A stretch of 64,000 bases of DNA from Bradyrhizobium sp. CSS354 (GTDB lineage: Bacteria; Pseudomonadota; Alphaproteobacteria; Rhizobiales; Xanthobacteraceae). Location of the stretch: NCBI RefSeq assembly GCF_029051725.1, contig NZ_JAACFU010000008.1, forward strand, positions 124,001 through 188,000. Direction: 5' to 3'. The stretch's first letter is position 1; each line of letters begins with the position of its first letter. Of the stretch, positions 1 to 8,570 are shown piece by piece. The notes below the pieces were generated by a model. That model was not told the DNA's origin. It saw nothing but the letters and a program-made list of their open reading frames with translations, and searched no databases. The translations under genes and the position numbers were made by a program.

Positions 1-200
1 GCATTTTTAGCGCGATGCCCCCTGTTCCGCCTACCCTTTGGGCGGGAGTGCTTCCGGGTTAATCGTCCGTTACTAATGCCATGCACCGAGCGCTTAGCTG
101 CATCGCAACATCGGAACTTTCGCACTGCACCACTCTCACCTATATTCATTTCAACGATGAGGCTCGGGCAAGAGCTGAATCGAACTACAGGAGACTACCA

Positions 201-353
201 ATGCTGCTCTCGCTCATCCGCATGATCCAGGCTTTCCGGGACTATCAGCGCAATGTTGCCGAGCTGTCCCAGCTCAGCGATCGCGAGCTGGCCGACATCG
301 GCCTCGATCGCTCGGACATCCCGCGCGTTGCCGCCGGTCAGTATCAGGGCTGA
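201..353 (+). CDS. DUF1127 domain mini-protein (50 aa)
   Basis: Small basic protein of the DUF1127 family. The conserved stretch LSDRELADIGLDRSDI and the upstream YQRNVAEL helix fill most of it. The open frame reaches back to 81, but the ATG at 201 has a clear purine-rich ribosome site (aggaga, about 189-194) and gives the usual family length of about 50 residues. Related proteins in Agrobacterium and other Rhizobiales have been linked to RNA turnover and to phosphate and carbon metabolism. The precise role here is unknown. A GC-rich hairpin follows at 387-405, so it is probably transcribed alone. Confidence 0.85.
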   Translation: MLLSLIRMIQAFRDYQRNVAELSQLSDRELADIGLDRSDIPRVAAGQYQG

Positions 354-386
354 TATCGTTCAGCCCTTAACCGGACGAACCGATAG

Positions 387-405
387 CGCCCGCCTCGTGC
401 GGGCG
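387..405 (+). terminator. Hairpin after the DUF1127 gene
   Basis: A perfect 7-bp stem (CGCCCGC / GCGGGCG) with a five-base loop is followed by TTGT. It lies 34 bases after the DUF1127 stop and before trmFO. The T tract is weak, so this is a plausible intrinsic terminator only. Confidence 0.45.
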
Positions 406-479
406 TTGTCGCATCCGGAGGCAGAAAACTCGATCTCGGCGATTCCACTGATCGCCGAAAAGCGCTACCTGTCCGCCCC

Positions 480-1907
480 ATGACAGGACCCCAATCAAAT
501 ACCGTGCACGTGATCGGCGCAGGCCTTGCCGGCTCCGAAGCCGCCTGGCAGGTGGCCAAATCAGGCGTGCCCGTGGTGCTTCACGAGATGCGGCCGACCC
601 GCATGACCGAGGCACACCGCACCGATGGGCTTGCCGAGCTCGTCTGCTCCAATTCGTTCCGCTCGGACGATGCCGCCAACAACGCCGTCGGCCTGCTGCA
701 TGCCGAGATGCGCCGCCTCGATTCGCTGATCATGCGCGCAGCCGACGCCAACCAGGTGCCCGCCGGCGGCGCGCTGGCGGTGGACCGCGACGGCTTCTCA
801 GCGGCCGTCACCAAGGCGCTGAACGATCATTCCCTGATCGAGATCGCCCGCGGTGAGGTCGCAGGCCTGCCGCCGGCCGAGTGGAGCAACGTCATCGTTG
901 CGACCGGCCCCCTCACTTCGGCGCCGCTGGCCGACGCGATCAGAGAGTTGACCGACGAGAACGCCCTCGCCTTCTTCGACGCGATCGCGCCTATCGTGCA
1001 CCGCGAATCCATCGACATGTCGGTGGCCTGGTTCCAGTCGCGCTACGACAAGGTCGGCCCCGGCGGCACCGGCGCCGACTACATCAACTGCCCGATGACA
1101 AAGGAGCAGTATGACGGCTTCGTCGCAGCGCTGGTCGCCGGCGAGAAGACCGAGTTCAAGGAATGGGAGACCAACACGCCCTATTTCGACGGCTGCCTGC
1201 CGATCGAGGTCATGGCGGAACGCGGCCCCGAGACTCTTCGCCACGGGCCGATGAAGCCGGTCGGCCTCACCAATCCGCACGATCCCACCACAAAGGCCTA
1301 CGCGATCGTGCAGCTGCGCCAGGACAACAAGCTCGGCACGCTCTACAACATCGTCGGCTTCCAGACGAAACTGAAATACGGCGAGCAGCAACGCATCTTC
1401 CGCACCATTCCGGGGCTGGAGAAGGCCGAATTTGCTCGCCTTGGCGGCCTGCATCGCAACACCTTTCTCAACTCGCCAAAGCTGCTCGACGGCCAGTTGC
1501 GCCTGCGGGCGCAGCCGCGGCTGCGCTTTGCCGGCCAGATGACGGGCTGCGAGGGCTATGTGGAATCCGCCAGCGTCGGCCTGATTGCCGGTCTCTATGC
1601 GGCAGCGGAGGTGCGCGGCGAGACGCTTGCGAGTCCGCCGGTCACGACGGCGCTCGGATCCCTGCTTGCCCACATCACCGGCGGCCATATCGAGACCATC
1701 GAGCCCGGCACGCGCTCGTTCCAGCCGATGAACATCAATTTCGGCCTGTTCCCGCCGCTCGCCAGCGCACCGACGAAGAAGCCCGACGGAAGCCGGCTGC
1801 GCGGGAACGAGAAGACGGTGGCCAAAAAGCAGGCGATGAGCGCGCTGGCGCTCGCCGATCTCGATCGCTGGATCGCCGATCACCTGCGCATTGCCGCCGC
1901 GGCGTGA
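480..1907 (+). CDS. trmFO: Methylenetetrahydrofolate-tRNA-(uracil-54-C5)-methyltransferase (FADH2-oxidizing)
   Basis: Makes the m5U54 ribothymidine of the tRNA T-loop, using 5,10-methylene-THF as carbon donor and FAD as reductant. This is the folate-dependent alternative to SAM-dependent TrmA. The N-terminus has the dinucleotide-binding motif VIGAGLAGSEAA (residues 11-22). The conserved DYINCPMTKEQ block lies near residue 200 with its cysteine at about 204. A GidA-like FAD-contact segment, GQMTGCEGYVESASVGL, begins at about residue 352. At 475 aa it is full length. The ATG at 480 sits directly before the conserved start. It ends 7 bases before the next gene, so the two are probably co-transcribed. 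Confidence 0.95.
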   Translation: MTGPQSNTVHVIGAGLAGSEAAWQVAKSGVPVVLHEMRPTRMTEAHRTDGLAELVCSNSFRSDDAANNAVGLLHAEMRRLDSLIMRAADANQVPAGGALAVDRDGFSAAVTKALNDHSLIEIARGEVAGLPPAEWSNVIVATGPLTSAPLADAIRELTDENALAFFDAIAPIVHRESIDMSVAWFQSRYDKVGPGGTGADYINCPMTKEQYDGFVAALVAGEKTEFKEWETNTPYFDGCLPIEVMAERGPETLRHGPMKPVGLTNPHDPTTKAYAIVQLRQDNKLGTLYNIVGFQTKLKYGEQQRIFRTIPGLEKAEFARLGGLHRNTFLNSPKLLDGQLRLRAQPRLRFAGQMTGCEGYVESASVGLIAGLYAAAEVRGETLASPPVTTALGSLLAHITGGHIETIEPGTRSFQPMNINFGLFPPLASAPTKKPDGSRLRGNEKTVAKKQAMSALALADLDRWIADHLRIAAAA

Positions 1908-1914
1908 GTTTTCG

Positions 1915-3009
1915 ATGAACCTTCCCAAAGACGACGCCGCAACACTCTCGGCGCGCTGGACCGAGGGCGTGCTGCTCAAGCGCGACGTGTTCTCGACCGT
2001 CGAGCGCGGCCGATTCCGCGACGATGACGGCGAGGTCGACGCGGTGCTGCGCCGCCTCGACGAGGTGCCGTGGTGGTCATTCCTTTTGGCGCGCCATCTG
2101 TTCGCCCGCGAGACGCATGCGCTGGCCCTCGCCAAAGGTCTCGATGTCGGCCCGGAGCTGCTGTGGGCCGGACGCCGCGCGCTGGTGCGCAGCTTCGTCG
2201 ACGGTGTCGCGCTGCATCTGGCGAAACCACATGGCGACCTCGCCTATTTTCGGTCAGCCAAGGCCGCGCTGCGACGGCTGCGCCGCGCCGGTATCTGCCA
2301 CAACGATCTTGCCAAGGAACAGAACTGGCTGGTCGGCCGCGACGGTCGCGCCTATGTGACCGACTTCCAGCTCGCGGCCTGCTTCGACCGTCGCGGCCGG
2401 CTTTACCGCGTCCTGGCCTATGAAGATCTCCGGCATCTGCTCAAGCACAAGCGCTCCTACGCGCCGGAGGCGCTGACGCCGCGCGAGCGCAAGATCCTGG
2501 CGAAGAAGTCGTTCGCCGCCAGTCTGTGGCTCGCCACCGGCAAGAAGGTCTATCGGGCAATCACGCGCGGCCTGTTCAACTTCACCGACCGTGAAGGCGG
2601 CGGCCGAAGGCTCGTCAACGACGCGCCGGTGCTGGCGGAACTGATCCGCAAGAACCCCGCCGTGCGCGACACCGCTATCGTCGCCTTTGCCGATCGACGC
2701 TCCGGTGTCGGGCTCTATGCCTTCGTCGAAGCCGATCAGGCCGCGCTCGAAGGCCAATTGCGGAACGAGCTCACAGCCGCCAAGGGGCCGAAGCCGCCGG
2801 AACACATCCAGGTCGTGCACGCGCTGCCACGCAACGCCGACGGCAAGCCGCGCACAGAGATCCTGCAACTGGTCGCCATGAACCAGCTCGATCTGATCGA
2901 GCCCATGATGAAGAACGACCAGGACCGTGCTTTCCTCAAGGACATCCTGGAGCAGCGCAAGAACCTGCGCGACCGCTTCAATTTCGAGGCCGACCTGCCG
3001 GCGGGCTAG
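1915..3009 (+). CDS. Kinase-like protein fused to an acyl-CoA-synthetase C-terminal domain
   Basis: The N-terminal two thirds resemble the lipopolysaccharide/RIO-type small kinases. The catalytic-loop motif HNDLAKEQNW lies at about residues 129-138 and the metal-binding VTDFQ at about 148-152, in place of DFG. From about residue 245 the sequence changes character and reads like the C-terminal subdomain of AMP-forming acyl-CoA synthetases: PAVRDTAIVAFADRRSGVGL, then LPRNADGKPRTEIL at about 305-318, which keeps the lysine position of the A10 motif. No N-terminal adenylation domain is present. The ATG at 1915 is chosen because an upstream start would overlap trmFO. Substrate unknown. Either domain could be regulatory rather than catalytic. 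Confidence 0.75.
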   Translation: MNLPKDDAATLSARWTEGVLLKRDVFSTVERGRFRDDDGEVDAVLRRLDEVPWWSFLLARHLFARETHALALAKGLDVGPELLWAGRRALVRSFVDGVALHLAKPHGDLAYFRSAKAALRRLRRAGICHNDLAKEQNWLVGRDGRAYVTDFQLAACFDRRGRLYRVLAYEDLRHLLKHKRSYAPEALTPRERKILAKKSFAASLWLATGKKVYRAITRGLFNFTDREGGGRRLVNDAPVLAELIRKNPAVRDTAIVAFADRRSGVGLYAFVEADQAALEGQLRNELTAAKGPKPPEHIQVVHALPRNADGKPRTEILQLVAMNQLDLIEPMMKNDQDRAFLKDILEQRKNLRDRFNFEADLPAG

Positions 3010-3093
3010 CGTGGATCACGCCTTGAAGCGTCCACATTGGCGATAGAGAAGCGATCCGATAATTCGAGCTTGGCGGGGGGACTTGGCGGGGTC

Positions 3094-3672
3094 ATGGGCA
3101 CTCGGGGGACGATGATGCATCGTGTGGTTGGCGGCCTGATCGCCGGCCTTCTGCTGTTCGCCACCACGTCCGCAATGGCCGAATCCCCCGCCGACCTGAT
3201 CTCCAGCTTCCGCCTCAAGCATGGTGAGGTCCGCGTCGTCCGCGATTCGACCCTCGACCGCATCGCCATGGACCAGGCGCGCGCGATGGCGACGAAGGAC
3301 GACCTCAGTCACGACGCCCTCGGCCCGTTCAACCGCCGCGTCGCACCCGCCGGCGCAGGCCGCGCTGCCGAGAACATCGCCTACGGCTACGACAATTTCG
3401 AGAAGACCCTCGGACAATGGATCGACTCGTCCGGTCACCGCAAGAACCTGCTGCTGCACAACGCGTCTCGCGTCGGGATCGCGAGCGCGAAGAACGCCAG
3501 CGGCAAACGCACCTATTGGGCGATGGTGATCGCCGGCGACTACGAGCCGAAGGGCAAAGGCAAAGGCAAGAAAGACGGGGAGCCTCTGGTTGCCGTGAAG
3601 CGCGAGGCCGCGCCTGCGAGCAAGCCGAAATCCAGCGGCTGCCACATCAAGCTGCTCGGCCTCTGCATCTGA
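3094..3672 (+). CDS. Secreted CAP (SCP/PR1) domain protein
   Basis: Exported protein of about 192 aa. A signal peptide (RVVGGLIAGLLLFATTSAMA, cleaved before ES) is followed by one CAP domain. The diagnostic residues are visible: SHDALGPF (histidine), RAAENIAYGYD (glutamate), and the signature QWIDSSGHRKNLL (second histidine). The C-terminus is Lys-rich and ends with two cysteines (GCHIKLLGLC) that could form a disulfide. The start is uncertain: the ATGs at 3094 and 3112/3115 all keep the signal peptide. Bacterial CAP proteins are mostly of unknown function, and some bind lipids or act in the envelope. Confidence 0.85.
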   Translation: MGTRGTMMHRVVGGLIAGLLLFATTSAMAESPADLISSFRLKHGEVRVVRDSTLDRIAMDQARAMATKDDLSHDALGPFNRRVAPAGAGRAAENIAYGYDNFEKTLGQWIDSSGHRKNLLLHNASRVGIASAKNASGKRTYWAMVIAGDYEPKGKGKGKKDGEPLVAVKREAAPASKPKSSGCHIKLLGLCI

Positions 3673-3750
3673 GATCAAGCCCAGCCATCTTGCCCGCTTC
3701 CCTCGACGCGTTTAATCCACGCACGAGGGTCGCGAGACGCGGAGGCATGG

Positions 3751-4929
3751 ATGATGGATATCGACCGAATTCGTCGCGAGACGCCGGCTGCCTCTCGGCT
3801 CGCCTATCTTCATAACGCGGGCGCGGCGCTGATGCCGGCGCCGGTGGTTGCGGCGATGAAGGAACACATCGACCTCGAGAGCGAGATCGGAGGCTATGCC
3901 GCTGCCGATCGGGAGTCGCGCCGGCTTGAATCCGTTTACGGCTCGGTCGCCCGCCTGCTGAATGCCGCGCCTGATGAGATCGCGCTCATGGAGAACGCGA
4001 CGGTTGCCTGGCAGATGGCTTTCTACGCGCTTCAGTTTCGCGATGGCGATCGGATCCTGACCGCGGAGGCGGAGTACGCGGCCAACTATGTCGCCTTTCT
4101 TCAGGTCGCCAAGCGCACAGGCGTCGCGATCGACATCGTGCCGAGCGATGCCAGCGGCGAACTCGACCTCGCCGCGCTCGAACGCATGATCGACGAGCGC
4201 GTGAAACTGATTGCGATCACCTGGGTTCCGACCAATGGCGGGCTGGTCAATCCCGCAGCAGCCGTCGGCAGAATCGCGCGAGCACGAGGCATTCCTTATC
4301 TCCTCGACGCCTGCCAGGCCGTGGGACAGATGGCGGTCGATGTCGAGGCCATCGGCTGTGACATGCTGTCGGCGACGGGCCGCAAATTCCTGCGCGGCCC
4401 GCGCGGCACCGGCTTCCTCTACGTCCGCCGGGCAATGCTGCACCAGCTCGAACCGCCAATGATCGACCACTTCGCCGCACCCTGGGTCTCCCGGGACGCT
4501 TATCGGCTGCGTGACGATGCGCGCCGCTTCGAGACCTGGGAGAACAACTACGCAGCCCGGCTTGGGCTCGGCGCCGCCGTCGATTATGCCCTTGATATCG
4601 GGATCGGCCCGATCGAGCGGCGTTGCCGCATGCTGGCGGACCGCCTTCGGGGCGGCGTTGCGTCCATTCGCGGCATCAGAATTCGCGACCTCGGACGCGC
4701 TCCGGGAGCCATCGTCAGCTTCACGGTGGAAGGGTACGAGGCGGAAGCGGTCGTCAGCGGCTCGGCCGCAGCCGGCATCACGATCGGTGCCTCAGATCCG
4801 TCGAGCACGCGCATCGATGCCGAAATTCGCTCGCTGCCGCCGGTGGTGCGCGTCTCCCCGCATTACTACAATACGGAAGCCGAGATCGATCGGCTGATCG
4901 CCCATTTGGCGGGTTTGACGCCGCGATAG
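3751..4929 (+). CDS. Class V aminotransferase / cysteine-desulfurase-like PLP enzyme
   Basis: Fold-type I PLP enzyme of 392 aa. The Schiff-base lysine lies in SATGRKFLRGPRGTGF (K212 from this start). The cofactor-facing aspartate is in PYLLDACQAVGQ, about 35 residues upstream, and ITWVPTNGGLVNP matches the pre-aspartate block of the family. It lacks a recognisable desulfurase active-site Cys loop and has no Fe-S assembly genes nearby, so a role outside cluster biogenesis is likely (isopenicillin-epimerase-like, EgtE-like or selenocysteine-lyase-like). The tandem ATGs at 3751 and 3754 are equivalent. Confidence 0.85.
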   Translation: MMDIDRIRRETPAASRLAYLHNAGAALMPAPVVAAMKEHIDLESEIGGYAAADRESRRLESVYGSVARLLNAAPDEIALMENATVAWQMAFYALQFRDGDRILTAEAEYAANYVAFLQVAKRTGVAIDIVPSDASGELDLAALERMIDERVKLIAITWVPTNGGLVNPAAAVGRIARARGIPYLLDACQAVGQMAVDVEAIGCDMLSATGRKFLRGPRGTGFLYVRRAMLHQLEPPMIDHFAAPWVSRDAYRLRDDARRFETWENNYAARLGLGAAVDYALDIGIGPIERRCRMLADRLRGGVASIRGIRIRDLGRAPGAIVSFTVEGYEAEAVVSGSAAAGITIGASDPSSTRIDAEIRSLPPVVRVSPHYYNTEAEIDRLIAHLAGLTPR

Positions 4930-4946
4930 CGGCGGGCGCGCAGAGC

Positions 4947-6191
4947 TCAGGTACAGCGCGCACTCAATCCGGATGCGCCAAGCTTCGCCATGACCTCGTC
5001 GAGATGGGCGCTGTCGCGGGTCTCGATCACCAATTGCAGCAACGTCGCCTTGGCCGGAAGATCCGAAAACGTGCGCTGGTGCGAGACCTCGATGATGTTG
5101 GCGCCGGCCTCGGCCAGCAGTGCCGCGACCGCAGCCAGTTGGCCGGGCCTGTCGGGGATGTCGAGCGACAATTGGGTGAGCCGCCCCTCGCGCGCCAGCT
5201 CGCGGGTCAGGACCGATGCGATCAGACGTGTGTCAATATTGCCGCCGCTCAGCACCAGCCCGACCTTCTGGCCGGCGAAACGGGACGGGTCGGACATGAG
5301 CGCGGCGAGGCCGGCGGCGCCGGCGCCTTCGACGACCGTCTTCTCGATCGAGATCAGAGTAGCGACCGCGCGCTCGAGCTCGGCTTCGTTCACCAGTGCG
5401 ATATCGTCGACGAGGCGGCGGACGATTTCGGCCGTGATCTTGCCGGGCGTTTTCACCGCGATGCCTTCGGCGAGCGTGTCGCCGCGTGCCGGCAGATTGC
5501 CGTCGTGGATGGCGTTGTACATCGAGGGGTAGAGCCAGGCCTCGACGCCGAGGATCCGCAGCGACGGCTTGATCGATTTCGCAGCAATGGCGATCCCGCT
5601 GATCAGGCCACCGCCGCCGATCGGGACGACCAGTGTATCGAGCTCCGGCACTGCCTTGAGTATTTCCAGCCCGACCGTGCCCTGCCCCGCGATGACGAGC
5701 GGATCGTCATAGGGATGGACGAAGATCATGCCGCGGGCTTCGCCGTGGCTGCGCGCATACGCGGCCGCCTCCTCCAGCGTGGCGCCCGTCACCACCACCT
5801 CGGCACCGTGATGCCTGGTGTTCTCGACCTTCACCATGGGTGTGCCGACCGGCATGACGATGGTTGCGGGAATGCCGAGCCGCTTGGCGTGATAGGCGAC
5901 GCCCTGCGCGTGGTTACCCGCCGACATCGCGACGACGCCGCGCGCGCGCTCGTCCGGCGTCAGCGTCGTGAGGCGGTTGAGCGCGCCGCGCTCCTTGAAC
6001 GAGGACGTGAACTGGAGGTTCTCGAATTTCAGCCAGATGTCGCAGCCGCAGATATTGCTCAGCGTGCGGCTGTAGCTACAGGGCGTCTCGACGACGGCGC
6101 CGCGGATGGTCGCGGCGGCGGCATGAATGTCGCTCAGCGAGACCGGAAAGGCGCCGAGATCCGTGGCGATACTTTGGGACAACTCAGCCAT
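4947..6191 (-). CDS. ilvA: Threonine ammonia-lyase (threonine dehydratase)
   Basis: Converts threonine to 2-oxobutyrate and ammonia, the first step of isoleucine synthesis. The PLP lysine is in FTSSFKERGALN (K66 from the ATG at 6191). The Gly-rich phosphate loop is in LVVPIGGGGLISG, and SAGNHAQGVAYHA is the usual substrate contact. The C-terminus has one ACT-like regulatory region (LDIPDRPGQLAAVAALLAEAGANI). This is the shorter, single-ACT form of about 414 aa. A start 14 codons further upstream (6233) is open but adds a non-conserved tail. ilvD lies 25 kb away, so the pathway genes are dispersed. Confidence 0.92.
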   Translation of the reverse strand: MAELSQSIATDLGAFPVSLSDIHAAAATIRGAVVETPCSYSRTLSNICGCDIWLKFENLQFTSSFKERGALNRLTTLTPDERARGVVAMSAGNHAQGVAYHAKRLGIPATIVMPVGTPMVKVENTRHHGAEVVVTGATLEEAAAYARSHGEARGMIFVHPYDDPLVIAGQGTVGLEILKAVPELDTLVVPIGGGGLISGIAIAAKSIKPSLRILGVEAWLYPSMYNAIHDGNLPARGDTLAEGIAVKTPGKITAEIVRRLVDDIALVNEAELERAVATLISIEKTVVEGAGAAGLAALMSDPSRFAGQKVGLVLSGGNIDTRLIASVLTRELAREGRLTQLSLDIPDRPGQLAAVAALLAEAGANIIEVSHQRTFSDLPAKATLLQLVIETRDSAHLDEVMAKLGASGLSARCT

Positions 6192-6236
6192 GGGACAGCA
6201 TAGGTCATTTGGCCGTTCGAGGCGATAAGCCAACCG

Positions 6237-7100
6237 CTATTTGGTAAACTTTGGGGAACGCGAGGCCCGCCACAGCGTCCACAGCGTGCGCAGCCGCGAC
6301 GATGGCTGCGGCGTAAAGGGATCGCGCCCTGGCTGCGACAGGCGCTCGAGGTCGGCCCGTACCTGGCTCAAAGGCAGAAACGCTGGCCGTGCCGACACCG
6401 GCACCTCGGGCAACAGCGACAAGGCCGTGGTCAAATGCTGCTTGGCCTCGCTCGCGAGCTGGTCCAGGACGGCGCGCAAATTCGGCGTCTCCTTGCCGGC
6501 GAACACGTCCTCCATGTTGCAATTGTGGCTGGTCAGCAGCTGCTGCGGCAGGAACAATTGCCGGTGCGCCGCATCACGCGGCAAGTTCGTGATGACTTGC
6601 GCGATGCCCTGAGCCAACCCGGCATGCCGCGCGAGATGCTCGGCTGGGTCTAGGGGTGACGTCATGATCCGCGCCGCGAGAGCGAACAACGCCGAGCAGG
6701 TCGCGGCCAGATAGCCTTCTAGAGCCGTCATGGTCGGCATTGGGTCGTTGTAGAGATCGAATTGATGCTCGTCGGCGAGCAGCGACAGCGGCTCGACCGG
6801 CAGGCCGAAATCACGGATTGCGCGGAGCAGCTCCGCCGCCACCGGATTGCCCTCGGCGCTGCCATGGACCTGGCCCGACAGCATGTCGGTCCACCATTGC
6901 AGGCGGATTTCACCGGGCAAGGGCTGGCTCACCTGGTCGCGGACGCGGACGATCTCGACATTGAAGGCATAGAGCGCCAGCAGCGCGCGGCGCTCGGCAG
7001 CGGGCGCGAACAGGGTCGCGGCATAGCGCGGAAAGTCGTGGCTGCGCACGAGGTCGGCACAGAACGCAGCAGAATCCGGCGGCGGCGCGGAGCCACTCAT
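6237..7100 (-). CDS. Squalene/phytoene-synthase-fold protein, NDUFAF6-like
   Basis: Isoprenoid-synthase-fold protein of 287 aa that resembles mitochondrial complex I assembly factor NDUFAF6 more than true squalene synthases. The first Asp-rich motif of active enzymes is replaced by NVEIVRVRDQVSQPLPGEIRLQWW. The second is reduced to ITNLPRDAAHRQLFLP, with only one aspartate where DxxxD is expected. Catalysis is therefore doubtful. It overlaps the upstream Mth938-like gene by 4 bases (ATGA), which implies translational coupling. The Mth938 family includes NDUFAF3, a second complex I assembly factor. This pairing favours an assembly role over hopanoid synthesis. Confidence 0.85.
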   Translation of the reverse strand: MSGSAPPPDSAAFCADLVRSHDFPRYAATLFAPAAERRALLALYAFNVEIVRVRDQVSQPLPGEIRLQWWTDMLSGQVHGSAEGNPVAAELLRAIRDFGLPVEPLSLLADEHQFDLYNDPMPTMTALEGYLAATCSALFALAARIMTSPLDPAEHLARHAGLAQGIAQVITNLPRDAAHRQLFLPQQLLTSHNCNMEDVFAGKETPNLRAVLDQLASEAKQHLTTALSLLPEVPVSARPAFLPLSQVRADLERLSQPGRDPFTPQPSSRLRTLWTLWRASRSPKFTK

Positions 7101-7480
7101 GGCACGGCGATCAGCGCGGCCGCGACGCGCCGCCGTTCGCCGATCATGATGTTGTAGGTACGCACGGCGGGACCGGTCTGCATCGTATCCAGAACCACCC
7201 TCGCCGCTTTAAGCGCTTGGCGCAGTTCCGCCGGCGGCAGCCAGACCCCGGTTCCGGTGCCGATCAGGAGCGTGTCGATGCTGTTGGCGGACTTGAAAAC
7301 TCGATCCAGCGAATAGCGGTCGATCTTCGCGGGGTCCGTTATGTCCCAGGCCCAGATCGCGTCGGGCAGGCAAAGCAGTGATCCCCGATGCGACATGCCG
7401 GCAAAGGCAAAGCCGCCCTTGCCATAAGCTTCGATCGGCGCCGAGCGTGGGAAATGCGGTGCGTTGGGATCGCCGGCCAT
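7097..7480 (-). CDS. Mth938-like domain protein (NDUFAF3 family)
   Basis: Single-domain protein of 127 aa in the Mth938/DUF498 family. Core strands and turn are visible in FAGMSHRGSLLCLPDAIWAWD, DTLLIGTGTGVWLPP and YNIMIGERRRVAAALIAV. The human homologue NDUFAF3 works in assembly of respiratory complex I, and family members are found near secDF in alphaproteobacteria. Here it lies 60 bp downstream of secF and overlaps the NDUFAF6-like gene. The catalytic function, if any, is unknown. Confidence 0.88.
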   Translation of the reverse strand: MAGDPNAPHFPRSAPIEAYGKGGFAFAGMSHRGSLLCLPDAIWAWDITDPAKIDRYSLDRVFKSANSIDTLLIGTGTGVWLPPAELRQALKAARVVLDTMQTGPAVRTYNIMIGERRRVAAALIAVP

Positions 7481-7540
7481 GAGCTTCGTCCGAATGAGCT
7501 TACTGCCCTCGCAAACTCCTGCGAGGGCACGCGGTTCGGA

Positions 7541-8560
7541 TCATGCCTTGCTTTTCTTCGCGGGCGTAGCGCTATCGACCGCATCTTCACGATGCTCGCC
7601 GACGCCGAGATAGATCAGGATCGGGGCCGCGATGAAGATCGAGGTGTAGGTACCGACCAGCACCACGCCGAACATCATCACCGCGGTGAAGCTGTGGATG
7701 GCATGGCCGCCGAACAGCAGCAGAGCCAGCAGCGCCAGCGTCACAGTGAAATGGGTGATGATCGAGCGCGACAGCGTCGAATTGATGGACTCGTTGAGGA
7801 GCTGCGGCATCGGCATCTTCTTGTAGCGCCGCAGCATCTCACGGATACGGTCGTAGATGACGACGGTGTCGTTCAGCGAATACCCCAAAATGGTCAGAAG
7901 CGCCGCGATGCTGGTCAGGTCGAAATCGACTTGGCTGATCGACATGAAGCCGATCGTCAGCACGATGTCGTGCACGTTGGCGATCATAGCGCCGAGCGCG
8001 AACTGCCACTCGAAGCGGAACCAGAGGTAGACCAGGATCGAGACGATCGCCAGCATCAGGCCGAGCATGCCGTACGCGAGCAATTCGCCCGATACGCGCG
8101 GTCCCACCACCTCGACGCGGCGATAATCGACGGAATCGCCAAGCGCAGTGCGGACCTTCTGCACGGCCTCCTGCTGGGCGGCGTCGCCGCCCGGCTGCTC
8201 CGCGACGCGGATCAGGACGTCCGCGGGGCCGCCGAATTGCTGCAACTGGACTTCGCCGAGACGCAGGCCATCCAACGTCGTACGCATCGCCGCGATATCG
8301 GCGGTGCCGGACTTGGCCTGCACCTCCAGCAGCGTGCCGCCGCGGAAGTCGATGCCGAAATTCAGGCCATGGGTGAAGAACAGCGTGATCGCGACGATCG
8401 ACAACGCCGCCGAGATCGGGAAGCTGATGCGCCGAAACCGCGTGAAGTCGAAATGGGTATCGTCGGGGACGATGCGCAGCGACGGCAGCCAGCCGAATGC
8501 AGCAACCACGGTGAGAATGGCAATCAGGACGCCGAGCCCGATGAGAACGGTGTGATTCAC
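7541..8560 (-). CDS. secF: Protein translocase subunit SecF
   Basis: Inner-membrane accessory subunit of the Sec translocon that uses the proton-motive force to help release exported chains. The family motif GLNFGIDFRGGTLLEVQ lies after TM1, and the C-terminal block of membrane helices holds GYSLNDTVVIYDRIRE. At 339 aa it is longer than E. coli SecF because an extra hydrophobic segment (about residues 4-25, VLIGLGVLIAILTVVAAFGW) precedes the canonical N-terminal helix. It starts 10 bases after secD. Confidence 0.95.
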   Translation of the reverse strand: MNHTVLIGLGVLIAILTVVAAFGWLPSLRIVPDDTHFDFTRFRRISFPISAALSIVAITLFFTHGLNFGIDFRGGTLLEVQAKSGTADIAAMRTTLDGLRLGEVQLQQFGGPADVLIRVAEQPGGDAAQQEAVQKVRTALGDSVDYRRVEVVGPRVSGELLAYGMLGLMLAIVSILVYLWFRFEWQFALGAMIANVHDIVLTIGFMSISQVDFDLTSIAALLTILGYSLNDTVVIYDRIREMLRRYKKMPMPQLLNESINSTLSRSIITHFTVTLALLALLLFGGHAIHSFTAVMMFGVVLVGTYTSIFIAAPILIYLGVGEHREDAVDSATPAKKSKA

Positions 8561-8570
8561 GATCAGGCTC

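Noticed and set aside
4623..6203. 526-codon plus-strand frame over ilvA and the aminotransferase end
   Set aside because: Overlaps two well-supported genes and has no recognisable motif.
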